From an uncultured Flavobacteriaceae bacterium (lineage in GTDB: Bacteria; Bacteroidota; Bacteroidia; Flavobacteriales; Flavobacteriaceae), in NCBI GenBank assembly GCA_947497145.1, contig CANMFQ010000008.1, positions 159,313 to 223,312 of the forward strand: a DNA stretch of 64,000 nucleotides, written 5' to 3'. Position 1 is the first letter of the stretch. The number at the start of each line of letters is the position of its first letter. The notes beneath the pieces are model-generated. The model was given only the letters and a program-made list of their open reading frames with translations, searched no databases and was not told where the DNA came from. Both the position numbers and the translations under genes were made by a program. Positions 54,238 to 62,379 of this stretch are shown one piece after another.

Positions 54238-56019
54238 CTAAAGCCTCCTAAACATCAATAGCCGTACATCCATGGCTGATTTACCGCGTATTTTAGGGGC
54301 TTTAAGCGTCATGATGCCTTGTCCTTTTTTTAGATTCATTTCGCCCAAGCGTACTGCTTTAAAATCTTTAACATAAGATTCGTCTCGCTCAACTCTATCA
54401 TTTTCCATACCTTTTAACGGTGGGTTGTGCGTTTCATTAATTGTCGCTGAAAGGAGGCTTTCGCCATGACTTAGCGTAACGGCTACTCCCTTGTCTGCTT
54501 CTGTAAGGGTGTAATAAAGTTCCACTTCAAATGTACCATCAGCCAAAACATCAATATCCCATGTGATGGAATCTTTTTCACTTTTCCAATTATAGAAAAA
54601 ACTATTGTTAGGATGTATACTACTACGTTTAATACCCCCGTGAGCTATACCATCACGAGCTGGTATTTGAGTATACTCATAATCAGGATGCCCAAGCGGA
54701 AAGGAGCGATGGTCTGTTTTTGCTGAAAGTGGTTTTACATCGGCCAGCCAAGCATTTTTAGCCCTTTTAAGAGAATCTGTTAGTTGTGGGTATTGTGCTG
54801 AGATATCGGTAGTTTGTCCACGATCATTTTCAATATCGTATAGGCGGTCTTCTTTATCTAAACGGTATTTTTGTGATCGTACGCTCGTTTTATTTAGCCA
54901 ATGATTATAAACCAACCTTTCATCCCAAGTTTCATTTTTATCAAATAAAAGCGGAGTAAGACTCCTACCATCTAATGGTTTTGTAGTGCTTGTAGGCGTA
55001 TTTGTTAAACTTGCTAAGGTGGGTAGAACATCAATACTACTGGCAATTTCGGTAATCTTTTTACCTGCTGGCAGCGTTTTTTTCCATTGTACAAAAAATG
55101 GCGAACGCACACCACCTTCATCTACTGCTCCTTTTCTGCCACGCATTCCGCCATTCCATCGCCATCCGTTAGGGCCATTGTCAGACAAATAGATTACAAT
55201 AGTATTTTCTTCGATACCCAAGGTATTTAATTGTTCAGTTATCCGCCCTACATTGTAATCAATATTTTCAACCATGGCTAGAGCAGCTTTGGTAAAATTG
55301 CTATGTTCTTCTTCTTTTCCGTGATAGGTTTGTTGTAGTTGTTTGTCTTTAAAACGGTTCCAAAACGTATCAGGTACTTGCATTGGGCTGTGCGGTATAT
55401 TGTAAGGTAGGTATAAAAAGAAAGGTTCTTTTTGGTGTTCAGTAATAAAATCTAGTCCGTGTTGGGTGAGGTCATCAGTTAAAAAACCCTTTCCTGTAAC
55501 AATTTTGCCATTGTGCTCTAACATGGGACTAAAATAATTACCCCAATGCCCCGAAGCAAATCCGTAGAAATCATCAAAACCTCTAGCGTTAGGGTGATAG
55601 GGTGGTTGCATACCATTATGCCATTTACCATAAGCTGCCGTGTGGTATCCTGCATCTTTTAATATGTTGGCAATAGTAGTTTCCTTTAGGTTAAAACGCT
55701 CGCCACCTGTTGAAGTACTGTAAACACCAATTCTTGAAAAATGGCGGCCAGTCAATAATTCAGCTCGGGTAGGGGAGCAAACGGGTTGTACATAAAAGTT
55801 TTCAAAAGAAACACCATTTTCTGCTATGGCATCAATATTAGGCGTACTAAGATTATGATTACCATGAATACTGAGGTCACCCCAACCTTGATCATCAGCC
55901 ACAATTAAAATAATGTTAGGCTTTTGGGGTGTTGTAGGGCGTATTTCTTTTTTGGTTTCATTTTTACAGGATAGGTTAATGAGTGTAAAAATTACAATGA
56001 GTGCGGTGTTTTTAATCAT
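54238..56019 (-). CDS. Arylsulfatase-type sulfatase with C-terminal beta domain, lipoprotein
   Basis: The protein has 593 residues from the ATG at 56019. The frame reaches 56079, but MIKNTALIVIFTLINLS-C is a clean lipoprotein signal. The signature VCSPTRAELLTGRH gives C81 as the formylglycine site. PNIILIVADDQGWGD binds calcium. VIYLSDNGPNG and MRGRKGAVDEGG follow. About 130 C-terminal residues after the sulfatase fold (TWDIDVLADGTFEVELYYTL) form an extra beta-rich domain, perhaps for carbohydrate binding. It is the second sulfatase of the cluster, with a different subfamily signature from 52595. Confidence 0.92.
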   Translation of the reverse strand: MIKNTALIVIFTLINLSCKNETKKEIRPTTPQKPNIILIVADDQGWGDLSIHGNHNLSTPNIDAIAENGVSFENFYVQPVCSPTRAELLTGRHFSRIGVYSTSTGGERFNLKETTIANILKDAGYHTAAYGKWHNGMQPPYHPNARGFDDFYGFASGHWGNYFSPMLEHNGKIVTGKGFLTDDLTQHGLDFITEHQKEPFFLYLPYNIPHSPMQVPDTFWNRFKDKQLQQTYHGKEEEHSNFTKAALAMVENIDYNVGRITEQLNTLGIEENTIVIYLSDNGPNGWRWNGGMRGRKGAVDEGGVRSPFFVQWKKTLPAGKKITEIASSIDVLPTLASLTNTPTSTTKPLDGRSLTPLLFDKNETWDERLVYNHWLNKTSVRSQKYRLDKEDRLYDIENDRGQTTDISAQYPQLTDSLKRAKNAWLADVKPLSAKTDHRSFPLGHPDYEYTQIPARDGIAHGGIKRSSIHPNNSFFYNWKSEKDSITWDIDVLADGTFEVELYYTLTEADKGVAVTLSHGESLLSATINETHNPPLKGMENDRVERDESYVKDFKAVRLGEMNLKKGQGIMTLKAPKIRGKSAMDVRLLMFRRL

Positions 56020-56223
56020 AGTCGGTGTTGTGATGTAGCCATGTAAAAAACAGTGTACAAGCCTACTATTTTTTGACATTGGTAAGTAGCGATCTTTTTA
56101 TTGGTTATAAAAAAGCATATGTATTGGTTTAAAACTATAACAATTTTTGATAAAAGGAGATTTTATTGCCAAAAAAATATGATTATCTTAAGCGTCTTAA
56201 ATCACAACTACACTATGTGTGCT

Positions 56224-56973
56224 ATGAAATTGAAACAAAGTACAAATCTTCTATATATGCTGTTGTTTTGTGTGGTGGTATTTTCATGTAAAGAGACGGC
56301 TACGAATGATGATAAACAACGAGATAAAGGGTTGGTAGATTCCTTAGTGTATAGGATGTTAGACACGGTAACGAAAAAAGCCCCGCTTCCTAAAAAAGTG
56401 TTTAAAACATTTGAAGGCTTGGCAGATTCAACCTTTATACGCTTAGCTGATTTTAGTGATGCCTTTGCGTATGACATGCGCTATGCAACAGATAATAATT
56501 TTTTAAAGACTCAGGTATATGATTGTGCAGAGTGTTACACCCGTGTAAAAACGGCAAAAGCACTGATTAAAGCGAATAAAGCATTTAGAGCGCAGGGAGT
56601 GAAAATTAAATTTTATGATTGTTACAGGCCCAATGATGTGCAGTACAAAATGTGGAAGATTGTACCCAACCCGCAGTATGTGGCAAACCCAGTAAAAGGC
56701 TCTATTCACAATAAAGGAGGTGCTGTTGATATTACATTGGTTACCCTAGACGGTGAAGAGTTAGCTATGGGGACAGATTTTGATTTCTTCGGAAAACGGG
56801 CGTATCATGATAATTTTGATTTACCCAAACAAATATTAGCCAACCGTAAGTTACTAAAAGAAACCATGGAAAAACATGGGTTTTGGTCAACAAGAACCGA
56901 ATGGTGGCACTATAACTTATCAGGGGCATCAAAGGATAAAATTGCTAATTTTAAATGGAAATGTGACAACTAA
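56224..56973 (+). CDS. D-alanyl-D-alanine dipeptidase, VanX family, lipoprotein
   Basis: The protein has 249 residues from the ATG at 56224. The frame runs to 56101, and an ATG at 56215 is an alternative. The lipoprotein signal ends VVVFS-C. VanX zinc ligands are visible: H162-x6-D169 in IHNKGGAVD, and E226-x2-H229 in TEWWHYN. KIKFYDCYRPNDVQYKMW is the family's Arg-containing block. It hydrolyses D-Ala-D-Ala, as in peptidoglycan recycling. Being periplasmic it is unlikely to confer vancomycin resistance. It sits next to the sulfatases without a clear functional link. Confidence 0.9.
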   Translation: MKLKQSTNLLYMLLFCVVVFSCKETATNDDKQRDKGLVDSLVYRMLDTVTKKAPLPKKVFKTFEGLADSTFIRLADFSDAFAYDMRYATDNNFLKTQVYDCAECYTRVKTAKALIKANKAFRAQGVKIKFYDCYRPNDVQYKMWKIVPNPQYVANPVKGSIHNKGGAVDITLVTLDGEELAMGTDFDFFGKRAYHDNFDLPKQILANRKLLKETMEKHGFWSTRTEWWHYNLSGASKDKIANFKWKCDN

Positions 56974-57011
56974 ATCGGTATCGAAATAACACAACTTAAA
57001 CTATCAATATT

Positions 57012-57922
57012 ATGAAATTTATACCAACGCTGCTACTTTTATTAAGTACAAGCCTAGCTGTGGGGCAAGATACCATTATTCCATTATGGCCAAAAGATAA
57101 CATTCCTAATCGTATAGCATCAAATGAAAAAGAAACGTCTAAACGCAATGGAGTTTTAAGAATAAGGGCGGTGCAGACGCCTACAATTGAGGTTTACCTT
57201 CCTGCAAAATCAAATGCTACCGGTGAGGCTGTTGTGATTTTTCCTGGTGGCGGTTATAGCATATTAGCCTATGATTGGGAAGGAACAGATATTGCTAAAT
57301 TTTTAAACGGAAAAGGCATTCTGGTATTGTAGTAAAGTATCGCTTGCCCTCTTCAGTATCACAAAAAGACAGGCACAATGTACCGCTAATTGATGCGCAA
57401 CGGGCAATGCGTATGGTACGCAGTATGGCCACTAATTTTCATATTGATAGCACTAAAATAGGGATTTTAGGTTTTTCTGCAGGCGGACATTTAGCATCAA
57501 CACTGGGTACACGTTTTGATGAAAAAGTATACGAACCTGTTGATGCTATAGATGCGCAAAGTGCGCGACCAGATTTTATGGCATTGGGGTACCCTGTAAT
57601 CAGTTTTGGTACTGTAACACACGCAGGTTCAAAAAGAATGCTGATAGGAGAGAACCCAACACCTAATATGGTAGCTCATTTTTCCAATGAAAAGCAAGTA
57701 ACCAAAAATACACCACCTACTTTTTTAGTACATACTGTAGACGATACAGCCGTACCAGTTGAAAATAGTCTACTGTTTTTTCAAGCACTAAAAGACAAGG
57801 GTGTTGCTGCAACAATGCATATTTATCCCAAGGGAGGGCACGGGTTTTCTTTGGCAAGAAAAGATCCACACTTAAGCGGCTGGACAGAGCGCATGTTTGA
57901 ATGGATTCAAAGTCTAGAATAG
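57012..57922 (+). pseudogene. Secreted alpha/beta hydrolase with a frameshift
   Basis: Two open frames belong to one gene. The first (57012-57332) has signal peptide MKFIPTLLLLLSTSLAVGQ and the oxyanion block VIFPGGGYSILAYDWEGTD, and ends at KGILVL. The second resumes as VVKYRLPSSVSQ from 57329 with GFSAGGHLAS (nucleophile) and PKGGHGFSL (His) to 57922. Inserting one T near 57328 would give the family's usual G-I-x-x-F-V-x-K-Y-R-L-P. It is either a real broken gene or a sequencing slip in a short T run. Relatives are carbohydrate esterases or xylanase-associated hydrolases. Confidence 0.85.
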
Positions 57923-57968
57923 TTTCATTATTTTTTAAAAAAATAGATGGTAATCTGTTCAACTTTTA

Positions 57969-57976
57969 TATTTTTG
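57969..57976 (+). promoter_or_regulatory. Candidate -7 box TATTTTTG of the tRNA gene
   Basis: TAnnTTTG match 11 nt before the tRNA 5' end at 57988. No TTG -33 box was seen. Confidence 0.4.
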
Positions 57977-57987
57977 CAAACCTATTT

Positions 57988-58061
57988 CGGGGCGTAGCGC
58001 AGTCCGGTAGCGTACTTGGCTGGGGGTCAAGTGGTCGCAGGTTCAAATCCTGTCGCCCCGA
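57988..58061 (+). tRNA. tRNA-Pro, anticodon GGG
   Basis: A cloverleaf is visible. The acceptor arms are CGGGGCG/CGCCCCG. The anticodon stem CTTGG/TCAAG encloses the loop CTGGGGG (anticodon GGG at loop positions 3-5). The T-loop is TTCAAAT with 5-bp arms. It is 74 nt with discriminator A. The genomic CCA is absent (ACAAC follows). It stands at the edge of the accessory region, a classic island integration site, but I found no repeat of its 3' end in the window. Confidence 0.93.
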
Positions 58062-58068
58062 CAACATG

Positions 58069-58093
58069 AAAACCCTTGTTTTACAAGGGTTTT
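58069..58093 (+). terminator. Terminator of tRNA-Pro
   Basis: Perfect 11-bp arms AAAACCCTTGT/ACAAGGGTTTT with a TTT loop, 8 nt after the tRNA. Confidence 0.85.
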
Positions 58094-58270
58094 GTTGTGT
58101 TTAGAGGTTTCTTTTTTAGTGGTTTTTAAAGTTAAAATATGGTAAAAAACCATAAAAAACGTCACAAATAGGTACTTTTATATGGCGAATTTATTGCAAA
58201 CCAATACATGATTAGCGTAGAAATAACCAGCTATCCGAAGCGTATACTGTGAGAATATCTGTGATTTCAT

Positions 58271-58392
58271 GCCGTCAACGGTAAAGTCCCTGCGAGTAAG
58301 AAACAATAGTGAATTACAAAATCTACAGCAGTACTTGTTGTGGTTTCGTGTTGTAGCCAATATGCATAGCTGCGAAGTTTGAAACTATGTAG
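58271..58392 (+). repeat. Palindrome-bounded repeat copy 1
   Basis: The body from CCGTCAACGG to AGCCAATATGCATAG is about 87% alike to copy 5 (61938-62037) over about 100 bp. It is followed by a decayed version of the right-end hairpin (CTGCGAAGTTTGAAAC). It lies in the 641-bp gap 58094-58734, which otherwise holds the RAYT remnant. Confidence 0.7.
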
Positions 58393-58494
58393 AGTAGTTA
58401 CAGTTACGAAGCATTAAAGCCGTACAATTAGCAGTTTTACCAATGAAATCAAAATAAATAAAAATATGTATGCGTGATTTCTTATATTTATGTT

Positions 58495-58563
58495 ATGTCA
58501 GAAGGCGAAGGCTACAAAATTAGAGATCAAACAAAATCAACCAGGAGATTTTACACATCCTAA
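58495..58563 (+). pseudogene. N-terminal remnant of a RAYT-like (REP-associated) Y1 transposase
   Basis: ATG at 58495 opens MSEGEGYKIRDQ, a typical start of REP-associated tyrosine transposases of Bacteroidota. The frame then loses similarity and stops after 22 codons. Sequence after it, to 58730, has coding-like patches in three frames with no consistent family. The call rests on twelve residues, so it is tentative. It fits the palindromic repeats around it. Confidence 0.4.
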
Positions 58564-58734
58564 CGGTGTCTTTTGCGCACAATTTTCAACACGTTCCGAT
58601 TGAGTGTCTTCGGGAGCTCCTGTAGGAGGTAGTGAATTTTTACCGCCAACCTTATGCAACTAATTGGAAATTATATATTTGGGTTGAATCTGTTGAAACA
58701 ATGAAGTCAAATCATTACTTATATAATACACGAT

Positions 58735-59112
58735 ATGATTCGGATATGTAGTCTAATAATATTATGTTTCTTTTGTTTTTCTTGTGTTAGAGAAAAAAGT
58801 TTGCATGGTATATACGCTGCAAAACACTTCACAAAAACTTTAGATACATTAATTCTTACACCAGATAATTACTACAAGCACAAAGTATTCAACAAGAACA
58901 CTGGAGAATTGATTATTTATGATAGTGGATTTTGGAAGCTAGTTAAAGGTAAGGTGATGCTAAATAATTTTACATTAAACGAAGATGATATTTCATTTAA
59001 GAAAGATGCTAATTATTTAAAACTAAATAGATTTTTGGATGTTGAAAGTATTTTTACAAAAAACCTAATTATTTGGGAAGATATGAATTATTATTATAAA
59101 AAAGTCGAATGA
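58735..59112 (+). CDS. Small lipoprotein of unknown function
   Basis: The protein has 125 residues. The signal MIRICSLIILCFFCFS-C makes it a lipoprotein. The mature part is beta-like and rich in Lys and Asn (GELIIYDSGFWKLVKGKVML) with no recognisable family. It lies in the same orientation as all genes of the region and between two repeat copies. Its position and size suit an immunity or orphan-cassette protein, but nothing in the sequence proves that. Confidence 0.6.
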   Translation: MIRICSLIILCFFCFSCVREKSLHGIYAAKHFTKTLDTLILTPDNYYKHKVFNKNTGELIIYDSGFWKLVKGKVMLNNFTLNEDDISFKKDANYLKLNRFLDVESIFTKNLIIWEDMNYYYKKVE

Positions 59113-59117
59113 GATAT

Positions 59118-59206
59118 CCATGAAAATCTGCTCTCCCAAGAGTATTGAGTAAGGCTGTGTCCGCTCTCCGAAGAGTATTGGGTAGGGCTGTGCGAAGTTT
59201 GCAACC
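59118..59206 (+). repeat. Repeat copy 2, partial
   Basis: It has two tandem units of CTCTCCGAAGAGTATTG type (CTCT/AGAG arms), then GTGCGAAGTTTGCAAC, the left hairpin without its right arm. The same CTCTCC unit recurs at about 61874. Confidence 0.55.
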
Positions 59207-59238
59207 CATGCAAGTAAATGTTTTGATAAATTTAAAAC

Positions 59239-59445
59239 ATGAATTATAGAAAAACGTTTTTGAATCAAATGGCTATCGTTATTCTTATTGGAAGCGTACT
59301 ATTTTTTCTTATCCTTTATTTTTTTTCTGGAAGCGGCCCATGGGATACTTTTGTTTACTTATCAGTGGTTGCATTAATTTTATTTTTACTGATTTTGGAC
59401 TTTTTAATTCAAGTTGTTGTATATCTATTAAAAAGGAAAAATTAA
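59239..59445 (+). CDS. Small two-TM membrane protein
   Basis: The protein has 68 residues. Two hydrophobic helices (MAIVILIGSVLFFLILYFF and VYLSVVALILFLLILDFLI) are separated by GSGPWDT, with a positive C-terminal tail (LLKRKN). No family was recognised. It is wedged between repeat copies 2 and 3. Confidence 0.5.
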   Translation: MNYRKTFLNQMAIVILIGSVLFFLILYFFSGSGPWDTFVYLSVVALILFLLILDFLIQVVVYLLKRKN

Positions 59446-59457
59446 AATAACCCCGCC

Positions 59458-59498
59458 GTGCGAAGTTTACAACTTCGTGCCGTCAACAGTAAGCCATA
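59458..59498 (+). repeat. Repeat copy 3 with intact left hairpin
   Basis: The stem is CGAAGTT (59461-59467), TAC loop, AACTTCG (59471-59477). It is followed by GTGCCGTCAACAGTAAGCC, the start of the repeat body, and is then cut into the next gene. Confidence 0.65.
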
Positions 59499-59499
59499 G

Positions 59500-60137
59500 G
59501 GAAGCCTACAATAACATCTATAAAAAATGGTTTGTTATATTAAAGAATGATAGTAGCCTTTATAAAAATCATTCTTTAGAAAAAAAATCAGATTTAAATT
59601 TTCTTTTGGAACAGGAAAAAATAAATTGGTACGGTAGTGTGAGTGATGGAAAAGAATTATTCAACAATAAAAACTTACAAATTGAAAAGAGTTGGTAGTT
59701 TTAGTTTGGTTAGTGACATTTATTATTCTCCTTTCAATAGCAAAAAAATCTTATTTGGGTTAAATAAGAGTACTTCCAAAAATGTTAAGTTAGGATTGAG
59801 AGGATTAGGTTATGGCCTCTCCATGTATAGCGCAATAGATTTAGAAGTGGATAGGAGAAATAATAGTTTAAGTATCCAAGAAGCCTTATATGGACAATCA
59901 TTAAATGCAATTGGTACGGCTTTGCCCTTGGCTGGATTAGGTATTGCAGGAGGTGATTATCTTGGAAGAAAGTATGAGCCTCTACTTTATATTTCGCTTA
60001 AGGATGAACAATCTACTTTGGTAAAAACAGTATCTAGTATGTTAGAGGTAATGGGCATTTCTTCAAGTATAGAAACACGAAATAACTGGGATAAGAATGG
60101 TGGTCCATGGTTATACGAATTATTATTCAAAAATTAA
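59500..60137 (+). pseudogene. Truncated and frameshifted gene with toxin-like hydrophobic Gly region
   Basis: The first frame (to 59698) gives NNIYKKWFVILKNDSSLY onward and ends KELFNNKNLQIEKSW. The second (from about 59646, to 60137) continues VGSFSLVSDIYYSPFNSKK, then GLRGLGYGLSMYSAIDLEV and GTALPLAGLGIAGGDYLG. It appears to be one gene with a frameshift near 59690. Its 5' end is cut by repeat copy 3. The Gly/Ala-rich hydrophobic stretch resembles regions ahead of polymorphic-toxin tips, which is a loose resemblance only. Confidence 0.45.
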
Positions 60138-60140
60138 GCT

Positions 60141-60548
60141 ATGTTTTTCTTTGATAAGATAGCGTATCATATCTTCTCCATTTCCGAGGTTATACATCGA
60201 CTAATTTTCGGAATAGAAGACTATAGAGACAGCGCAAGGCTTCAAATGGCATTTATCGTAAGCTTTCTTCAATGTGTCATTGTTTTTTTCATAATCGTAG
60301 ATTCGATTTTATTTTTAGTTTGGCAAGTTCACACTCCTAAATTTGTAATAATTACTGGTTTTGTTGTTCTTTTAATTTTAAATCTTTGGCGTTATAAAAT
60401 CAATGTATTACAAGAAATAGGGGCAAAAAAGCCTCTATTTATTAATAATCTTGGTTCTAATGCTGTAATGTTTCTTTACTTTATGATAGTATTCATTATA
60501 GCCTATAAAATTGGTGACTGGATAAGTATCGGTAATGCTACCAGATAG
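60141..60548 (+). CDS. Hypothetical three-TM membrane protein
   Basis: The protein has 135 residues. A short N-terminal part contains Phe/Ile-rich IAYHIFSISEVIHRLIFG. Three TM helices follow (LQMAFIVSFLQCVIVFFII, FVIITGFVVLLILNLW, AVMFLYFMIVFIIAYKIGDW). No named family was recognised. It starts 3 bp after the pseudogene, so it was probably its operon partner, as in toxin-immunity pairs. Confidence 0.5.
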   Translation: MFFFDKIAYHIFSISEVIHRLIFGIEDYRDSARLQMAFIVSFLQCVIVFFIIVDSILFLVWQVHTPKFVIITGFVVLLILNLWRYKINVLQEIGAKKPLFINNLGSNAVMFLYFMIVFIIAYKIGDWISIGNATR

Positions 60549-60597
60549 AACAAGCCCCCTGCTGGTCCTCGGCGTGCGGTGAGTACGGTTTAAACAT

Positions 60598-60683
60598 ACC
60601 GTCAATAGTAAGCCATGCGAGTAAGAAATAAAAGAGCACTATAGTTGTCAATGTGTGTGGCTGCGAAGTTGCAAACTTCGCAG
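60598..60683 (+). repeat. Repeat copy 4 with perfect right hairpin
   Basis: The shortened body (CCGTCAATAGTAAGCC, GCGAGTAAGAAA) is followed by the perfect right hairpin: arms CTGCGAAGTT (60661-60670) and AACTTCGCAG (60674-60683) with loop GCA. Confidence 0.75.
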
Positions 60684-60698
60684 AGCAGGAGTGAAACT

Positions 60699-61073
60699 AT
60701 GAAAAAAACAATAATCATTTTACTTACTTTTTTATTACTTTCCTGTAAAAGTATTCAATCACAAAACGCAGCGGATTTTATCAGAATAAACAACTCCTCT
60801 CATGTTGTCAAGAATAAGGTTATTTTAGAATTGATAGATAAAAAGAAAGAAAAAATTATCAAAAGAAATGATTTATATGACATTATCATGATAAGGATTG
60901 ATTCTATAAAATCTTTTGAACAGGATATATATATTAAGGCAAGTAATTTTGAATTAGAACAAGGCTATTGTCTATTGAGTTCAGGATGTGATAAACCATG
61001 TGGATATTTAACAGTTGATGACATCCCTATATTGATTTATGGTAATACAGGTGGTTTCCCTATTGGAACATGA
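60699..61073 (+). CDS. Lipoprotein of unknown function, perhaps frameshifted
   Basis: The protein has 124 residues from the ATG at 60699. The frame extends upstream through the repeat, which is not coding. The lipoprotein signal is MKKTIIILLTFLLLS-C. The domain contains LEQGYCLLSSGCDKPCGY and ends GNTGGFPIGT. The next open frame (61039-61320) overlaps by 35 bp. The two might be one gene of about 205 residues broken by a frameshift near 61060. No family was recognised. Confidence 0.5.
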   Translation: MKKTIIILLTFLLLSCKSIQSQNAADFIRINNSSHVVKNKVILELIDKKKEKIIKRNDLYDIIMIRIDSIKSFEQDIYIKASNFELEQGYCLLSSGCDKPCGYLTVDDIPILIYGNTGGFPIGT

Positions 61074-61320
61074 AGGTGCTAATAGTGCAATAAAGTTTGC
61101 AAATGGTACAAGTAAATTTTCATTTTATTATGCTAATTTAGAAGAAACTAAAAAAGTTATGGAAACAGGTGAGCTTCCTAATGGGTCAAGTTATTATAAT
61201 GAAATATTAACCACTGATCAGGTACAAGATTACTATGATAAAGTAGCACCTCATATGTTAATATTCTATAATGATAATTTGATAAGTATTTTACCAACTG
61301 CTCAAGATTCAGATAAATAA
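61039..61320 (+). CDS. Hypothetical protein or C-terminal half of the preceding lipoprotein
   Basis: The open frame has 93 residues and includes EHEGANSAIKFANGTSKF, FYYANLEETKKVMETGEL and a soluble tail ending PTAQDSDK. The coding look starts only after about residue 10. That favours it being the continuation of 60699-61073 after a frameshift rather than a gene with its own start at 61039. It ends 11 bp before the next gene. Confidence 0.4.
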   Translation: MVIQVVSLLEHEGANSAIKFANGTSKFSFYYANLEETKKVMETGELPNGSSYYNEILTTDQVQDYYDKVAPHMLIFYNDNLISILPTAQDSDK

Positions 61321-61331
61321 AGGAAATTTAA

Positions 61332-61859
61332 ATGATAGAAGAAAAATTTGTTTTAGGATACAACAATTATCTAAAATCTAGGTATTTGTATCTTTCCAAT
61401 GAAGGAGTTAACCAACCACCAATGATTTTGATATCAAAAAGAAGGGTGCTAAAAACCGATTCCAAATTTATTGTCCATTCTATATTGTCTAATTATAAAT
61501 TACCTGACGTCGAATTATTTCCAGAATTTTCCCTTTATGAAGAAGTATTTCAGAATAACTTTAATCAAGAGTGGTTTGCATTCGCAGAATATGTTGGTAG
61601 AGATTTGATTTATACCATTAATATAAAAACAGGAAAAGTATTCCTTGTTGACCGATTAACTAATTTTATACAATTTCAATGTTCTAAATCTGAAAGAGGC
61701 TTCATTTTAGCTATGATTGAAGTTCTGAAAATGCAGGAAGAGCGATTTAAAAACCTACTTTCTATAGATAAAATGGAATTAAATAATACTTATAATAAAT
61801 GTCTATCCTATTCCGAAATTGAGGATAACATTTTTTTCAAAATTATTTTAGGAATTTGA
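61332..61859 (+). CDS. Hypothetical immunity-like protein
   Basis: The protein has 175 residues and no signal peptide, and is cytoplasmic. The sequence has an alpha+beta look with VEYFPEF-like start LPDVELFPEF and the block EWFAFAEYVGRDLIYTINIK, TGKVFLVDRLTNFIQF. This resembles the layout of SUKH/Imm immunity proteins (strand-loop ending GKV, then a long C-terminal helix). I cannot assign a family with certainty. It starts after the split lipoprotein at 11 bp. Confidence 0.5.
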   Translation: MIEEKFVLGYNNYLKSRYLYLSNEGVNQPPMILISKRRVLKTDSKFIVHSILSNYKLPDVELFPEFSLYEEVFQNNFNQEWFAFAEYVGRDLIYTINIKTGKVFLVDRLTNFIQFQCSKSERGFILAMIEVLKMQEERFKNLLSIDKMELNNTYNKCLSYSEIEDNIFFKIILGI

Positions 61860-61872
61860 TAGATTTAATTTC

Positions 61873-62037
61873 TCCGCTCTCCGAAGAGTATTGAGTCCCG
61901 CTCTGCGAAGTGTGCTGTGCGAAGTTTGCAACTTCGTACCGTCAACAGTAAGCCATGCGAGTAAGAAACAATAGTGAATTACAAAAGCTACAGCAGTATT
62001 TGTTGTGACTTTGTTTTGTAGCCAATGTGTATGACAG
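61873..62037 (+). repeat. Repeat copy 5, most complete body
   Basis: It opens with CTCTCCGAAGAGTATTG at 61876. The left hairpin CGAAGTT / TGC / AACTTCG lies at 61920-61936. The 100-bp body (CCGTCAACAGTAAGCC to GTAGCCAATGTGTATG) matches copy 1. The right hairpin is not clearly present. The gap 61860-62157 has no gene. Confidence 0.75.
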
Positions 62038-62157
62038 TGTCAATGAGCCAGAGTGAAAATTTAAGACTTACAGAACTGAGACTATAAGTAGAATTACCTG
62101 CCGTGAATTATGTAAAAAATGAAGGTATAGTTACTGTTACACTTTGCTGGATCAAAA

Positions 62158-62376
62158 ATGAATATGGCAGTGTTAAGAATTGATGGTATTAGTTTTGCAG
62201 CAGATAGAATTAACTCGAACCGTCATGAAATTAATTTATGGTCTCAAAGCGAATCAGGTGGAAGTCAGGAATCTTTATTACTATTGCAATTTTATGGTCC
62301 TGATAAGGGCAAAGCATTTTATGATGATGTAAAACAAAAAATGAAAGAAAAACTAATCATCCAACTAAAAGAATAA
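62158..62376 (+). CDS. Hypothetical 72-residue protein
   Basis: It starts with ATG at 62158 (MNMAVLRIDGISFAADRINS). The sequence is hydrophilic with no signal peptide, and the end is rich in Lys (KQKMKEKLIIQLKE). No family was recognised. It lies 3 bp before the lipoprotein gene, so it was probably co-transcribed with it. Confidence 0.45.
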   Translation: MNMAVLRIDGISFAADRINSNRHEINLWSQSESGGSQESLLLLQFYGPDKGKAFYDDVKQKMKEKLIIQLKE

Positions 62377-62379
62377 TAG

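Noticed and set aside
56101..56223. Longer VanX start with TTG at 56101
   Set aside because: The added residues have no signal character and would precede the clear lipoprotein signal.
57988..58061. Phage or island attachment site in tRNA-Pro
   Set aside because: Plausible from position, but no second copy of the tRNA 3' end and no integrase was found in the window.
58271..62037. Integron attC sites for the repeats between same-strand small genes
   Set aside because: The RYYYAAC/GTTRRRY boxes of attC are not present and no integrase is in the window; the hairpins fit REP-like units better.
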